Below are positions 32,425-45,241 of a stretch of DNA of 64,000 nt, in pieces. The position numbers and the translations under genes are program-made. Every line of letters starts with the position of its first letter. Within the stretch, counting starts at the first letter, position 1. The notes under the pieces were generated by a model. It searched no databases. It saw nothing but the letters and a program-made list of their open reading frames with translations, and was not told the DNA's origin. This stretch comes from Astrothelium macrocarpum (lineage: Eukaryota > Ascomycota > Dothideomycetes > Trypetheliales > Trypetheliaceae), in the NCBI GenBank assembly GCA_021030915.1, contig JAGEMR010000084.1:62001-126000 (forward strand). Direction: 5' to 3'.

Positions 32425-33808
32425 ACTGAGTCGGCGCCTTCCCGTTAGAGTGTGGAGGTTTTTTCTGTGAGCTACAGGATCGCAGAGTATATCTGTATGT
32501 AGCGATTTCCGGTGATATGACGTAGTGATGCAGCCTATCAGGGCTGGTGTTTTTTGAAGACTTGAGGCAAGGCGACGGGAAAAGGTAGGGTGGGGTGCGA
32601 GCATACACTACGTGATCAAAGAACCAGGCAATAATCTCCAGAAAGTTTGAAAAGAGATGGTTTTACCAGGACAGAAAAGTTTATCAGCGTTTGCGGGTTT
32701 GGCGGCGGACCAGGATTTGTGCCTCAGAGAAGCGGCGCGGTCGGAGAATTGTCGATATTCAAGTCAATAGTACAATTAATCAAAAGCAAATCTTGGCGGG
32801 CCTCAGCCTGATTCGAAGATGGAACAGTGGTGAAATGTAGAAAGTTGGGAGACGATTGGACGAGAGTGGGGCTCACGCTGAATGGAGGGGTTCCAGAATT
32901 ATATCAAACTCGCTTTCATGCCAGGACGACACGATTACTCTACTCAAACGTCGTGTGGGAATTATGCTACCAACAAGTCCCGACAAAGTAATGCGTACAT
33001 AATCATGTGAGCGTGTGTCTTCTGCGGACGCTCCACCCAGACAGACATGTCCAGCCTTCACCGGATACCTGTGAGTATCCGATCATACACAAAATATCGC
33101 AACAGATTACCGAGGAGCGTTTACCAAATTAGATACTATAACTTGGGCTGACTTGTATCACCAAACCCGGAAACATTTTACTGAAAAGCGAGATTGATTT
33201 CGTAACTTGGGAGGGGCCCCTACGAGGCTCTAGCGTGGTAGCCAGATTGTAGCACCCTATGTGGGCCCAGGCTAACCATCTAATTAATTGCTAATCAAAT
33301 GCGAGCGTGGGAAGAATATCGGATCGGTAGGTCTAGTAGCAAATAAAAAGAAGATTTGGGCGGAGGGCGGAGCGTAAGGCGGAAAGGACGAATGTGCGTC
33401 GTCCCTGCTCTTTGACATGCCGCTTGTGACCCTTCCTGATTCTCGAGCATCATTTGCCTCTACCATTGCCTTTGACTTCCTCCATTCATCGAATGACCCG
33501 ACTCCAGGTGAATCGTGCCCCGCTCAGCCATCACTGCTTGCCCCGCCATATGGCGGAAACGTAGGCCTGATCGTGTGGCATGGAGCGAGGTCCTCACCGT
33601 GAATCCAAGCCAGCAGTGTTCGACGACTCCACTTCACCTTCAGCAACCAGGTACACTCGCCATCTCACTTGCACTCTTCTCCAGCCCTTGCCGACTTCTT
33701 GACCCTGCTTTTCCCCCCTCTGCACTTGATTGTCTAGAAGCCGGGCCTCTTACTTTCCGCACCTCCTTCTCCGGTTCTTTTGCAGCTTTATCAAGCAACC
33801 ACATTCTC
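32425..33808. other. Divergent promoter region of NMA1 and the UFD4-type ligase
   Basis: About 1.4 kb between start codons. The ligase frame is open upstream of its chosen ATG to 33515, but that part has no conserved-looking sequence and is treated as 5' UTR. No other gene is supported. Confidence 0.45.
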
Positions 33809-36800
33809 ATGTCTTCAAGAGTTACTCGCTCTTCGGCGAGGCTCTCCACAGGTTCTTCGAATCCTCCTCCTTCTGGCCAGAGCTCCTCGACTCCTGCCGC
33901 TACCCGTCCGACCCCCTCCACTTCCAAGAAACGCAAGGCCGCACGAGATCCGACTCCCGAAGCTCTAGAGCAGCCCGAGCAGCTACCAAACCACAGACAG
34001 CTTAAGCGTACCAAAGCATCAGAAGCAGACCCATCTCCATCTCAAGTCCCTCCTGCTTCGGCACGATCTTTACGCCGGACAGGACGGGGAACAACGGCAA
34101 TGTCAAGTGCTGGGTGAGTAACCCCTACTCTAAACCTTTTACCACAAGCTTATCTGTGTAGAACGTCCTCGGACCCGACGAATGAAACGCCTTCAGCAGC
34201 TACTAGTACATCCAAGCGGAAGAGTTCACGTAAAAAAGCTAATAATCAAGGTGCGCCAGTTTTCACTGCTGTCTCTCTCGCTCTAACTTGACCCAGAATC
34301 CGCCAACTCTGCCACGACGGGCCCTTCGCAGTCTTCTAAGAAGACGAAGAAACCTGAAAACAAGCATGAATCCCCTATTGATAAGGACACTGCAATGCAA
34401 AATACCAGTGACGTCTTAGATAGCGCTCCTGCTGAGCCAGCTGGTAATACCGATGGCAACGAGCTTTCTGAAGACGACGGACCCCAACGCAATTACGATC
34501 AGGATGAACAGGACATCTTTGCGAGTCACTATCTGAGTCGACACGGGGCCGGGAGCAGTCTCAGTGATTCCTTCCGATCATTAAGTAGCTACATATCCTC
34601 TGTCCCTGCGCGGCTACGTGACGATATGAATAGGCTAAAAGAAAAGGATGACCCCTCCCTACAATTGATTGCCCTGCAAGATCTGTCCGAGGTGCTGCTC
34701 ATGTCAAATGAAGAAATCATCCAAGGTCATTTTTCTCCTGATCAGTGTGTAAAGGAGCTCATCACGTTGATGCAGCCAAGTGAACTGGGCGGAGCCAACT
34801 CAGAGATGATGCTACTAGCTTGTAGATGTCTTGCACACTTGATGGAGGTTCTTCCGCAATCTACAGCCAATGTGGTATATGGGGGTGCTGTCCCTATCCT
34901 CTGCCAAAAGCTTTTCGATCCAGAGTATATTGACCTTGCAGAGCAAGCGCTGAGTGTAGGCTTCCAAATTCCCTCAGAGCAATGCAAAGCTGTTGCCGTA
35001 TAGTTTGCTGATTATTAAATAGACTCTCGAGAAGATATCCGTCGAGTTTCCATCTACGATTGTCCGCGAAGGCGGACTTGCTGGCTGCCTCAATCTTCTG
35101 GATTTCTTTCCCACAAGCACACAACGTACTGCCGTCACCATCGCTGCCAATTGTTGCCGAAAGATTCCCGACGATTCATTCAACGTCATTCGGGATGCTA
35201 TGCAAACCTTGCAAAATGTATTAAGTAGTAGCGATCAAAAAGTGGTAGAGAAAGCCTCCCTATGTGTATCTGGTATCGTCGACAGCTTCGGATATCAGAA
35301 TGAGAAACTAGAAGAGCTAGTCAGCGCCGATCTTTTAAGAGCCATTCTCAGGCTTCTGTTACCTGGCACCACTAATCTGATCGGACCAAATATCCACACA
35401 CAGTTCTTGCGCGTTCTGTCGATCACTGCAAGAGCTAGTCCCCGCCTGTCCGCTGAACTCCTAAAGATGGATATTGTTGACACGCTCTATCAAATTCTTA
35501 CTGGCGTATCTCCACCAGCCGGTACAGAAGATGTCGCACTCAAGATCGACAAAAATGTCATCATGCAAGCCCTAGTCCATCGACCTCGAGAGCAAGTCTT
35601 TGAAACGTTGAACGTCATTTGTGAGATACTTCCAAGTGTGGACCGAGATGAGTTGATGTTCTTGGACGACTTGTTTGATGCTGGATATCCTGGAAACGAA
35701 CACGTTCCTCTATCATCCAGAGGCAAAGATTCCCTTAACGATAAACGCCTTTCTGTTTTAAAGGAATGTCAAGAGGAACTCAAGCGTTTTGCAATCATTC
35801 TGTTACCCACACTGACAGAAGCATATTCTAGTACGGTCAATCTCAGCGTTCGCCAGAAGGTCCTGACGGCACAGTTGAAGATGCTCTCAAATCTCGATAC
35901 CAACATTCTTGAGGATGCTCTGCGTATTGTACCTTATGCGTCTTACCTTGCATCCATTTTGTCGCAGGAAGACCATCCTAGTCTTGTAACGTATGCATTG
36001 CAAGCGGCTGAATTACTGCTCAAGCGTCTCGAGTCAATCTACCGCTACCAGTTTTACCGAGAAGGCGTAATTTCGGAGATTTCAAGATTGGCGAACCGAC
36101 CCTTGTCCGTTCCAGAGGAAAAGACAACATCTTCCAAAGACAACGTACCTACAGAAGCAACCATCGCATCCAACAGAGATAGCTTTAGCTCTGCAGAACA
36201 GGCTGAAGGAGGGGAAGGTGAAAACGATGTTTTGATCGAAGCCGATCAGTCTGATGATGATGATGACGATGATGATGACGATGACAACGATGACAACGAC
36301 GACGGGCACGACGATGTGTCGGCATCGTCTGGATCATCGAGATCGTCTGAACAAGCACGTCACATACCACCGCCAATGCCAGATCTTCAAGACATTACCA
36401 CCCTTCGAGCCAAAAAATTTATAGAGGCTCACGAGGCCAATGCCGAAAAGGGCTTAAAGCAACGAGCTGGCGATTTGCTGAGCGATATGCGAGCCTTGGC
36501 AGATGATATACGGTCCTGCTATCTTGGACAATCTGGAGCGGATGGCAAAGAGCTTTTCACGCGGCTTGCGGATTGCTTCGAGGGCGATGCTTTGGAGAGT
36601 ATCACAAGCTACGAACTATTGTCTTCTGGGATTGTAGAGGCCTTACTTGACGTTTTTGCCGCGCCAAAGACGCTTGCAAGTATACAAGCTCGCTCAACAT
36701 TCCTTGAAGTTTTCATGGGCTCTCGTGGCCTAGCGAACACATTGTCTCTACGGAGTGGTACCAGTAGCACTCCTTTCAGTATTCTCGTTCAAAAGCTGCA

Positions 36801-39642
36801 GGATCTGTTAAGCAGAGCAGAGCATTTTGAAGTCATTACTGTGCACCAAAATTCATTTGACAGCAATCGAAGCAGCCCAGCGTCGATGCTTGCCAAACAA
36901 TTACGACTAAAACTTGTTGCTGATGACGATTCCGGAATACCCAAAACATTCCGCAATATCATGGTTGCGATTCACGCCATTGCTACATTCAAGGCACTTG
37001 ATGATTACTTGCGACCAAGGATCAGCTCACCGGACGATCCCAAACATCCTCGACGTCGCGCTCAAATGCCGAGTTCACTAGGCCCTTATGCAACCACTAT
37101 GGGTATATTCGGACAACGTTCGAGGGCCCCGGAAGGTACATCGACACCACCTGTCCCGACTTTGCCACTTGCCTCTTCCAATACTCCTGGGACTTCGGCA
37201 AAATCGTCGAAAATCAATAAGCCGTCAACGCCACCGTCAAGCACAAAAACATCTACTGAGCCTGTACGTGGTCAACCAAGTAATCTACGTCGGTCAACCC
37301 GAAAGCATGGCGCCTTAATGCAGACACCACCGCCGCCGCCACCTGCACATCCTCCAGAAGAGGAAGAGCCGACACAAGAACCACTAGAATGTGCTGACGA
37401 GACTCGTTTTTCTGACGACGAAGACGAGGACGACGGTCGAGATGCCTTGGGAGCTGTCTTAGACGATGATATGGCAGATCCAGGTGCAGTAAATATGGAA
37501 GTCACGGATGGAGGAAATAAAGTAACGGCCCGCCAAGAAGACGGAACACGGATTCCTACTCCTTCGCAAATTCCCAAAGGAGCGGCTCTGGCGCGACAGT
37601 TGCTTTCTAGTCACTCTCCGTCTACACGTCCCAGCGCTTCTACTCCGGCATCCTCTTTGTGGGGTGCAAAGTCATTTGCTGAAGCGGTTCAATCTACGCC
37701 TCAGGACTGGCATATCGAATTTAGTGCCAATGACCAGCCAATTTCCAACGACACTACAATCTATCGTGCTGTGCATTTCAGTCAGAACCAAACCAACGAA
37801 TTTGCAAATCGAACCGTGTGGTCAAACATACACACGATCAAATTCAAACGTGTATCAGGACCGCCCCCAGAATTTTCTTCCGCCAGCCCACCCCCAGATG
37901 CGAAGAGCGCTAATTCAGATCTGCCGCAGTCGCTTGACAAGAACCCAGCCACGTCGGCTATACTCCGTTTATTGAGCATACTTCATGAACTGAATGCCAA
38001 TATCGATGATGTCCTTGCAGAGGGTACTGGCAACGTAAAGCTTATCGCCGAGCCATTGGCACAATTCGTCAATACCAAACTGACGGCTAAGCTCAATCGC
38101 CAGCTGGAGGAACCCCTGATTGTGGCCAGCAATTGCCTGCCTACTTGGAGCGAAGATTTAGCACGACTCTATCCGTTCTTGTTCCCATTCGAGACTAGAC
38201 ATCTCTTCTTGCAATCAACATCCTTTGGGTACTCTAGATCTATGTCAAGATGGCAGAGCGCTACGTCCACATCCGACTCCCGCCACGATCGCCACAGGGA
38301 CGAACGCCAATTTCTCGGCAGACTTCAACGTCAAAAAGTCCGCATTTCACGTAGCAAGATGTTTGAATCGGCAATCAAAGTCATGGATATGTATGGATCT
38401 TCTCCGAGCATGCTCGAGGTCGAATATTTCGAAGAAGTAGGTACTGGACTCGGCCCAACGCTGGAATTTTACTCTACAGTCTCAAAGGAGTTTGCAAGGA
38501 AGAGGCTCAAACTCTGGCGGGAAAACGAGTCTAATGACTCTGATGAATTTGCGTTCGGAAAGCGTGGACTCTTCCCTGCGCCCATGAGTGTAGAGCAAAC
38601 GGAGACGAAATATGGCATGCAAGTACTTGAAATCTTCAAGACGCTGGGCAAATTCGTCGCACGCTCTATGCTAGATTCTCGGATAATTGACGTCTCGTTC
38701 AATCCGACTTTCTTCCGTGTAGGTGAAGGCTCCCGCGCGGTCGCTCCATCCCTTGGAGCAGTAGCATCGGTCGATGAGCAACTAGCCAATTCTCTCAAAA
38801 TTCTCAAGCTCTTTGCCAGTCTGAAACAACAGGTCGATGAAGACACTACTCTGACGCCGGCGCAAAAAGTACAGAAAATTCGTGGTATCGAGATTGCTGG
38901 TACTCGTGTGGAAGATATGGGACTCGATTTTACTTTGCCTGGCTATCCATCGATTGAGCTTCGCGAAAGCGGGTCTGATACTCCGGTAACTATCGATAAT
39001 GTGGATACATACGTCGATAGCGTCGTAGACTTTACTCTTGGCCGTGGTGTTCAGAAACAAGTTGAGAGCTTCCGTGCTGGATTCTCGTTGGTCTTTCCGT
39101 ACACAGCGCTTCGTGCATTTACCCCTGATGAGCTTGTCATGTTATTTGGTCGGACGGAGGAAGACTGGTCACTGGAGAGTAAGATATGATTCATGCCCAA
39201 CGAAGTGTACCTGCTAATTAATAACCTTGTAGCACTTTTAGACTCTGTCAAAGCCGATCACGGATACAATCTAGATAGTCGAAGTGTCCGAAACCTGCTT
39301 CAAACCATGAGCGAGTTTGGTCTTCCAGCACGTCGCGATTTTCTTCAATTTGTTACTGGAAGTCCGAAGCTTCCGATTGGAGGTTCGTTCAAATTCTCCC
39401 TTGCGACAAATTTTACTTGCCTCGATTACTAACAATGGTTTACAGGTTTCAAATCATTGACACCACTGTTTACAGTCGTCTGTAAACCCAGCGAGCCGCC
39501 TTATGTCTCAGACGATTACCTTCCCAGCGTCATGACATGTGTCAATTATCTCAAATTGCCCGATTACAGCACACAGGACGTCTTGCGCGAGCGGCTCGGT
39601 GTCGCCATCAGAGATGGACAAGGTGCTTTCCACTTGAGCTAA
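33809..39642 (+). CDS. UFD4: HECT E3 ubiquitin ligase, Ufd4/TRIP12 type
   Basis: Exons 33809-34113, 34162-34250, 34297-34955, 35023-39178, 39233-39382 and 39446-39642 give 1851 residues. The N-terminus is Ser/Thr- and Lys-rich. Armadillo-like helices follow (from about residue 260; CLAHLMEVLPQSTANVVYGG, TLEKISVEFPSTIVREGGL), then an aspartate-rich tract (about 36250-36310) and a long linker. The C-terminal HECT domain shows MLEVEYFEEVGTGLGPTLEF, LGKFVARSMLDSRIIDV and the catalytic cysteine in LPSVMTCVNYLKLPDY. The chain ends in GQGAFHLS, as in Ufd4 relatives. In yeast Ufd4 extends ubiquitin on fusion-type and N-degron substrates for proteasomal decay. The family call is certain, and every intron joins in phase. 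Confidence 0.95.
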
Positions 39643-40434
39643 TCTCACGAGGATGATCGGACCATACAATTGTTGTCTTCGGTGAGGCGGATATACCGAC
39701 AAAAATTATCTTCGGTCATTATGATGAAATTACACGACATCTATTTCTATTATTCCGCACACACTCATAATTTGCAAAAGAATACGTGCCTTTATGATGA
39801 ATCCTCAAATCTGGCGTTTTCGGAGGATATTCCTGACACTACTATGGCGTGGCATAGCACATCTTTCCGCTTGCTTCTGCTTCTTTACAACTCAACTCGA
39901 AATTGCATGCCTTCTACTGGCACACCAGGATTGGTGGGAGAGAGGTCGGAGAACATTACGGTTTACCCAGTGAGGGATGATGCATCAGTACTTATGGTAG
40001 ATAGAGATTAATGAGAACCAAGTTTTCAAGGTCTTTTTCCCATCTCATCGCGCTTTGATGTGTTCCACATGACGAAAGAAGCTTTAGAAGGCTAAGATGA
40101 ATCAAGGTTTGACGCCGTTGGTTCGCTCAGGGCTAGAACAAACAGGCACTTTCGGAATTGGTGGAACGGGTGGAACGGACGGTGATGGATTACGTCATCC
40201 ATCACCCACGGTGACGGTGATGAGGTGAGGACTGGATTTCTTCAACACTTCCCAGCCTTGGAGTAACACAGCAAACTATTTCTAGACGCTCGCTAAGTAT
40301 TCCTTTTTCGTTGTCGCGTAGCTGTTTCTCCCACGCGTCACCCATACAACTGCGCCTCGCTCTTTTGTTTTGCTACAACAGCATGAATTCTTTTGACAGC
40401 CAGAGTTTGTTACAATCGCTCTACAGGCTTGAAT
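39643..40434. other. Intergenic region between the UFD4-type and CUE-SMR genes
   Basis: Contains the ligase 3' UTR and the promoter of the next gene. A GGTGGAACGGGTGGAACGGA direct repeat and a GGTGATGG/ACGGTGACGGTGATGA-like repeat lie near 40160-40225. No supported gene. Confidence 0.45.
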
Positions 40435-42124
40435 ATGGATAAATCATACGCAGCTCTCGAGGTAAAATGCTCATAGCTGGGTATTGATTTCATGACACGC
40501 TAATGCCGTACAGCAAGAATGTTGTCCTCCACTAGATCCGGCGTTACTGTCCGCAATCTTGTCTGATTTCGATCTGACCAGCCAAGATGGAATCGACCAA
40601 GCAAAGTCTACTCTTGATGTGCTAAAAGCTTCTGCTGCTGAAGAAGAGGCAACTGGCTTTGATGCCTCCGGTAGCAGTGGTGCCCTTGCTGCCCTGTCTG
40701 GAGATGCAACTGATCATGCTCCTTCTCACGGGGAAAGCGGCGTAGTCACATCCGAAATTACAAGCCCAACTAGTCTCTCTGAAGGGGTCGCTTCTCTAAG
40801 CATTCATAGCGGCTCTGGACAATCACAAGACGCGTTGGAGCCTTTACCTGAAAACAATGAAATCGAGCAACAGAGCACCGAAAGCAAAGAAGCCATGCTT
40901 TTTGAGATGTTCCCAACTATCCCCAAGCACAATGTCTCTTATATTCTGAAGAAATGCAATTTCAGCTATGCCAGATCTGTGGAAGAACTTCTTAATCGCG
41001 TCTATTTCGACGAAGCAAGCCAAGGCGGCGACAGCCAAACTCAAGCCAAAGGGATCGATGCTTTTGCCAAAGATGGACCTACAACCCATGGTCGTCAACG
41101 CAAGGGTAAGAAAAAGGCAAAAACAAAAAGCCTCATGGATGAAAACCAAGCTAGCTCCTCCTCTTCGGCCACCGAGCCAAATCAGTACCAACAAACCAAC
41201 GTCTGGCAAAAAGCCAGCTCCGACATCGACTTCATAACCACACGGATATCCCTCCCACATACTATTGTCTCCTCAACCTATCACAAAAACGGGGCCTCGC
41301 TCCCCAAAACCATCAACGCCCTCACCACCCTCGAAAACCTCTCCGGGGCACCCCCAGCATCCCAAGACCCCATCATCAACACGCACGCCCACGAGCTCCT
41401 CACCGAATTCGACGCCCTCACCCTCCCCCAAGCCGAGGCACTCACCCGCCTCGCCCACCCCTCCACCGCCGCCGCCCACGAGCTCGCCCGAGCCCTCACC
41501 ACCCCTCCCTCCCGCCCCGATTCCACTGGGGGGCCCCTCATACCCCAATACGAGCAATATCGCCCCTCCGCCGCCACCGCCGACGATGACAACGAAGCCT
41601 CTGTTCCCGCCCCCGCGCTCTCCCCCACAGCCGCCGCCTTCGCCCCCACCGCGCACGCGCACGCCATCGCATCCGCGTCGCGCGCGCAGCGGCTCGCGCG
41701 CTCGGCCCCGCTCATGCGCGCCGCAACCGCCGTATACACGGCACGCGCCGCATCGCTCGCGGCGACGAGCAGCGCGGGTGAAGCCGACGCGCTGGTGGCG
41801 GCGCAGAGCCCGCGGCCGGGAGCGGAGCTGGATCTGCACGGGGTCGGGGTGGCGGACGCGGTGCGGATCGCGGAGCGCGGGGTGGGCGCGTGGTGGGCGG
41901 GCTTACTGCGGGCGCGGGAGGAGCGGGGGGAGGAGGGTGCGGGGAGGCAGGTGAGGGTGGGGAGGGCGGAGGAGGCGTTTCGGGTTGTGACTGGATGGGG
42001 GAGGCATAGTGAGAGCGGGCGGGGGGTGTTGGGGCCTGCGGTGGGGAGGGCGTTGGTGAGGGGTGGGTGGATGGTGGAGGCGGAGAGGGGGGTGATTGTT
42101 GTGTGGGGGAGGAAGGGGGCGTGA
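40435..42124 (+). CDS. CUE and SMR domain protein (Cue2/N4BP2-like)
   Basis: Exons 40435-40461 and 40514-42124 give 545 residues. A CUE-like ubiquitin-binding segment is at about residues 120-165 (EAMLFEMFPTIPKHNVSYIL, RSVEELLNRVYFDEA). A basic linker with KKKAKTK follows, then a helical Ala-rich region resembling DUF1771. The C-terminal SMR domain (from about 435) has ELDLHGVGVADAVRIAE, VVTGWGRHS and GWMVEAERGVIVVW. The DLHG motif and the GxGxHS-type motif (here GWGRHS) are the expected SMR active-site features. Yeast Cue2 has the same ubiquitin-binding plus SMR plan and cuts mRNA at stalled ribosomes in no-go decay; this role is inferred by domain match. The second half is extremely GC-rich, with a sharp switch from C-rich to G-rich coding strand near 41830. 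Confidence 0.85.
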
Positions 42125-42724
42125 GGGGGTGGGGGTTGGAGTAGGGTAGGAGTAGGAGAATTGATTGATTTGTGATTGAATGCGTGCAAATGCAGTTGGG
42201 GGGACCCCCAGCGGAATTTTGATGACTTGTGGGTGATGAATGTGCTTTTGTGAAAAAGAGCGAGTTTGGCCACCCGGATTTGGCTGGGGATTGCCTGGAT
42301 GGGAAAACCCCAGTATTGATCAGATTTCACTTCAGCCATGTCGTAGATGGAAAAAAACCGCTGACGTGTGGATTAGCATGTTAGCTTATGACTGACTGTT
42401 ATCATTCTTCTTTCCCTATGTGTAGGCATTCGACCATCCCTGCTAGCTTCCTGGCCTCTCACCTTCAGCAACTTATGACAGCTGTGCGATATTATTACAT
42501 TTCCTCGAGCTCCTTGCGGTCCTTAAAGATGACGAGGTACTCTCCATTGTGTTGACATGTCTGGGTAATGAATCTTCAATCATGATCCGATTTTACTTTC
42601 ACCGAAAAATGTGCGGTTAAAGTGCTTGCTTTGATATGTTCGATTTGACCGGGGTCCCCCTCGTAACTATATCCCAAGAAATCCAAGTCTAGCTGTATTA
42701 TATGATTTATACATTAGTATTCTA
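42125..42724. other. Convergent 3' intergenic region
   Basis: 600 bp between two stop codons; it holds the 3' UTRs of the CUE-SMR and MFS genes. The minus-strand frame at 42339-41281 is a shadow of the GC-rich SMR gene. Nothing else is seen. Confidence 0.45.
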
Positions 42725-44194
42725 TTAAGCCTCTGGCTCTTTCTTATCACAAGTCGCTCGCCAGCGCGGACCAAATCGCATCTGCACAGCGAGTAGTAGC
42801 AAAGATACAAGCATCACGCCAGTACAAAGTGTAAAGGTCCAGCCAACACTGATAGCGTTGGCCAATGGTATAACGGCAGCGGTTCCTCCTGCACCTAACA
42901 GGCATCGGGACAAATTCAATGCAGCCGTTGCCGAGGCGCTTGAATTGGGAAAGATATCCACTAGGAATGTTGATGTGGCGGCCTGAATAGCAATCTCTGC
43001 CCATCCAGTGAAGAAAGTCATGATGATTGGGACGGAGATGTGAACGTGCTTGTCGATAGTCCAGCCAAATACCACAACGGATATGCACTGAACCGCGGCC
43101 CACAGCCACATTGTCCGCAGCCGAGCATGTTCGATAGGAAAATCTTTGCTATCACCGGTGTGCCTTGCCTTGATCCGGCGGTAATCAAGATCAAGGAATC
43201 TGCCGGTTGTTAGTGTGCCAAGGATGCAGCCGACGCCATTCGCAATGTAAGTCAGGCCGGTTTGGATTTGGCTGAGACCATAGATCTCCACGAACAGAGT
43301 GGACATCGCAGCTACAGTCATTTGCCAAACGGTATAGTAAATTGATAGGAAGAGAATAATGCAGATTGCATGTCGTCCAAAAAGGATGCGGAGGGGTCCC
43401 AAGAAATCAATTTGGCCCTTTTTCTTCGACTTTGTGATCTCCTGCTGAACATGCGAGGCTTCAGGGGAAAGCTTTTCTTGTCGACGCCGTTGTAAGTAGG
43501 CGATGGGAGATTCAGCGAGGCCCTTTGCAGGAACTGATCCATTCCCCACAAGCGAACGCAAAGTCTCCGGCAAGAACAAGATCAAAAAAACAAGAAAGAC
43601 TCCGCTGTATATGGTGAGAAACCAGAAAATGGCTCTCCACCCCAAAGTGCCGGCAAAAATGCCTCCCAACACTGGAGCAAATGCGAGTGGTACAAGCAGA
43701 CCGGCTTGAAAAATGCCCATATACCCACCTCTTTCCTCTCTGACGGTAATATCACCCAACACGCCTGCACCGAGGGCGACAGTGCTCGCGCTTCCCGAGC
43801 TCTGCAAGCATCTCAAAATGAGCAGCTGATAATAGTGGCGCGTCTCGGCTAAGCCAACGCATGCGCCAAGGAATACAAGAAAAGTGCAGATAAAAGCGAA
43901 GCGCCGACCTCGGGCGTCAGCTATGGCGCCCCATATAGTCGGTGACAATCCCTGAAATATCATGTACGAAGTGACGGTCAAGTTGAGCAGTTCAGGCGTG
44001 ACCGAGAGGTCTTTTGCAATGGTGGGTATGGCGGGAAAGTAGATATTTGAGGCGAAAGCTGTAAAAGTGGCAGCAACGGATATAACGGTCACAATTAATG
44101 CTTTTTGCGTCTTTGTAAAAATGCTATATGGGATTGGAGGTGATACTGGTTCGACAGTTGCAGTTTCGACATCGTGCTTGTTTTCTTCGCCCAT
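42725..44194 (-). CDS. MFS drug:H+ antiporter, DHA1 family (Qdr/Dtr1-like)
   Basis: A single exon of 489 residues with twelve predicted transmembrane helices and a central cytoplasmic loop rich in Arg/Lys. Motif A between TM2 and TM3 reads GAIADARGRR. The antiporter motif C lies in TM5 (LVPLAFAPVLGGIFAG). The opening YSIFTKTQKALIVTVISVAA and the loop AESPIAYLQRRRQEK are typical of the fungal 12-TM DHA1 group that exports drugs, polyamines or weak acids across the plasma membrane. Start chosen at the ATG before GEENKHDVETATVE; an upstream ATG at 44311 would add 39 residues without family similarity. The substrate cannot be predicted. No biosynthetic cluster surrounds it. Confidence 0.9.
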   Translation of the reverse strand: MGEENKHDVETATVEPVSPPIPYSIFTKTQKALIVTVISVAATFTAFASNIYFPAIPTIAKDLSVTPELLNLTVTSYMIFQGLSPTIWGAIADARGRRFAFICTFLVFLGACVGLAETRHYYQLLILRCLQSSGSASTVALGAGVLGDITVREERGGYMGIFQAGLLVPLAFAPVLGGIFAGTLGWRAIFWFLTIYSGVFLVFLILFLPETLRSLVGNGSVPAKGLAESPIAYLQRRRQEKLSPEASHVQQEITKSKKKGQIDFLGPLRILFGRHAICIILFLSIYYTVWQMTVAAMSTLFVEIYGLSQIQTGLTYIANGVGCILGTLTTGRFLDLDYRRIKARHTGDSKDFPIEHARLRTMWLWAAVQCISVVVFGWTIDKHVHISVPIIMTFFTGWAEIAIQAATSTFLVDIFPNSSASATAALNLSRCLLGAGGTAAVIPLANAISVGWTFTLCTGVMLVSLLLLAVQMRFGPRWRATCDKKEPEA

Positions 44195-45241
44195 GCCGGA
44201 AAATCGGTAATGAGAACATTGATTTGATGCGAGTGAAATGGTCAACAAAGATATAACAGGCGCAAAGTCCGATTTCGGAAAAGCCAGCAGCGGCGATCTG
44301 CGGGGTGGCAAAAATGTCGACCAGCTTTCTCGGAGTTGAGGGGCAAGTAAGAAGATGAGTCAATTGTGAAATCTTTTTTGGGTTAGTGTTTTCATCTCTA
44401 CTTCACCTCATCAATCTGCGGCGCCATCTTTCCGGTCCGCCGTATTTCAAACTGCGGCTATCCAAATGCGCCAATTGCCTCTCTTTAGCGAAGAGGCTCT
44501 TTACGAATCGCTTCACAAGCGAAAAGCCATGAACGCAAGCGTCTTACCAATCGCTACGAATAGCTACAGAACGGCGTAGGCTCTTTGCACAAGTAGTTCA
44601 TGGTCTTTCCACTGACTCGTGTGCCTATCTATCAACGTCAAAGTGCGGAGCTAACCTGCGAGGCGAACTACATGGCTTAATCGGTCAAGGTAGATGCATA
44701 AGGCAGAAACATCACAAGATGATTGACCACAAGATTTCACTGGAAGTTTCTCGGCTTGTTGCCTGAGATTCAAGTGTCAGTGCTTTAGCTTCAAGGTGGT
44801 GAATCGAGCTTCTTCCCCAAAAGGCACACTCACATGGCTGTCTTGCGAGGCATTGGCCAATTCCGCAGTAATCAAGCCAAGTCCGACGCCTGCCGGTCAG
44901 AGCTTCGACGCCCGACTTTTTAATTGCTAGCCAGAGATACGTGGATTGATATCACAAGCTCCGTCCTACCTTCTGTATGCAGACCTGTTTGTGATATGGC
45001 TCGTCAGGAAAGCCTGTTGCGGGGTTGACTTAAATGCCTCATTGACCGAGTAGAGAATCATGGTTGTAAAGTGGGTATAAGACTGACCTTTTCCTCTGTT
45101 ACACAAGACGTCCTTCTTGCTTGCTGTTCCCTCAAAAAGGCTTTTATGGAAACCAATCCTGTCCAATCTCTGTTCAAAAGATTTTTCTTCCTTTGGAGCC
45201 AAGACTCATCAGACCAACCTGAAAAACCCCCCTCTCCCGTC
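44195..45241. other. Divergent promoter region of the MFS and tetraspan genes
   Basis: About 1 kb. In the tetraspan direction the frame is open upstream to 45071 but without conserved-looking sequence. Nothing else is recognised. Confidence 0.45.

Noticed and set aside
41265..42339. Long frames of 188, 229 and 352 codons on both strands
   Set aside because: Shadows created by the extreme GC-rich, strand-skewed composition of the CUE-SMR gene; low-complexity Pro/Arg/Ser or Gly runs.
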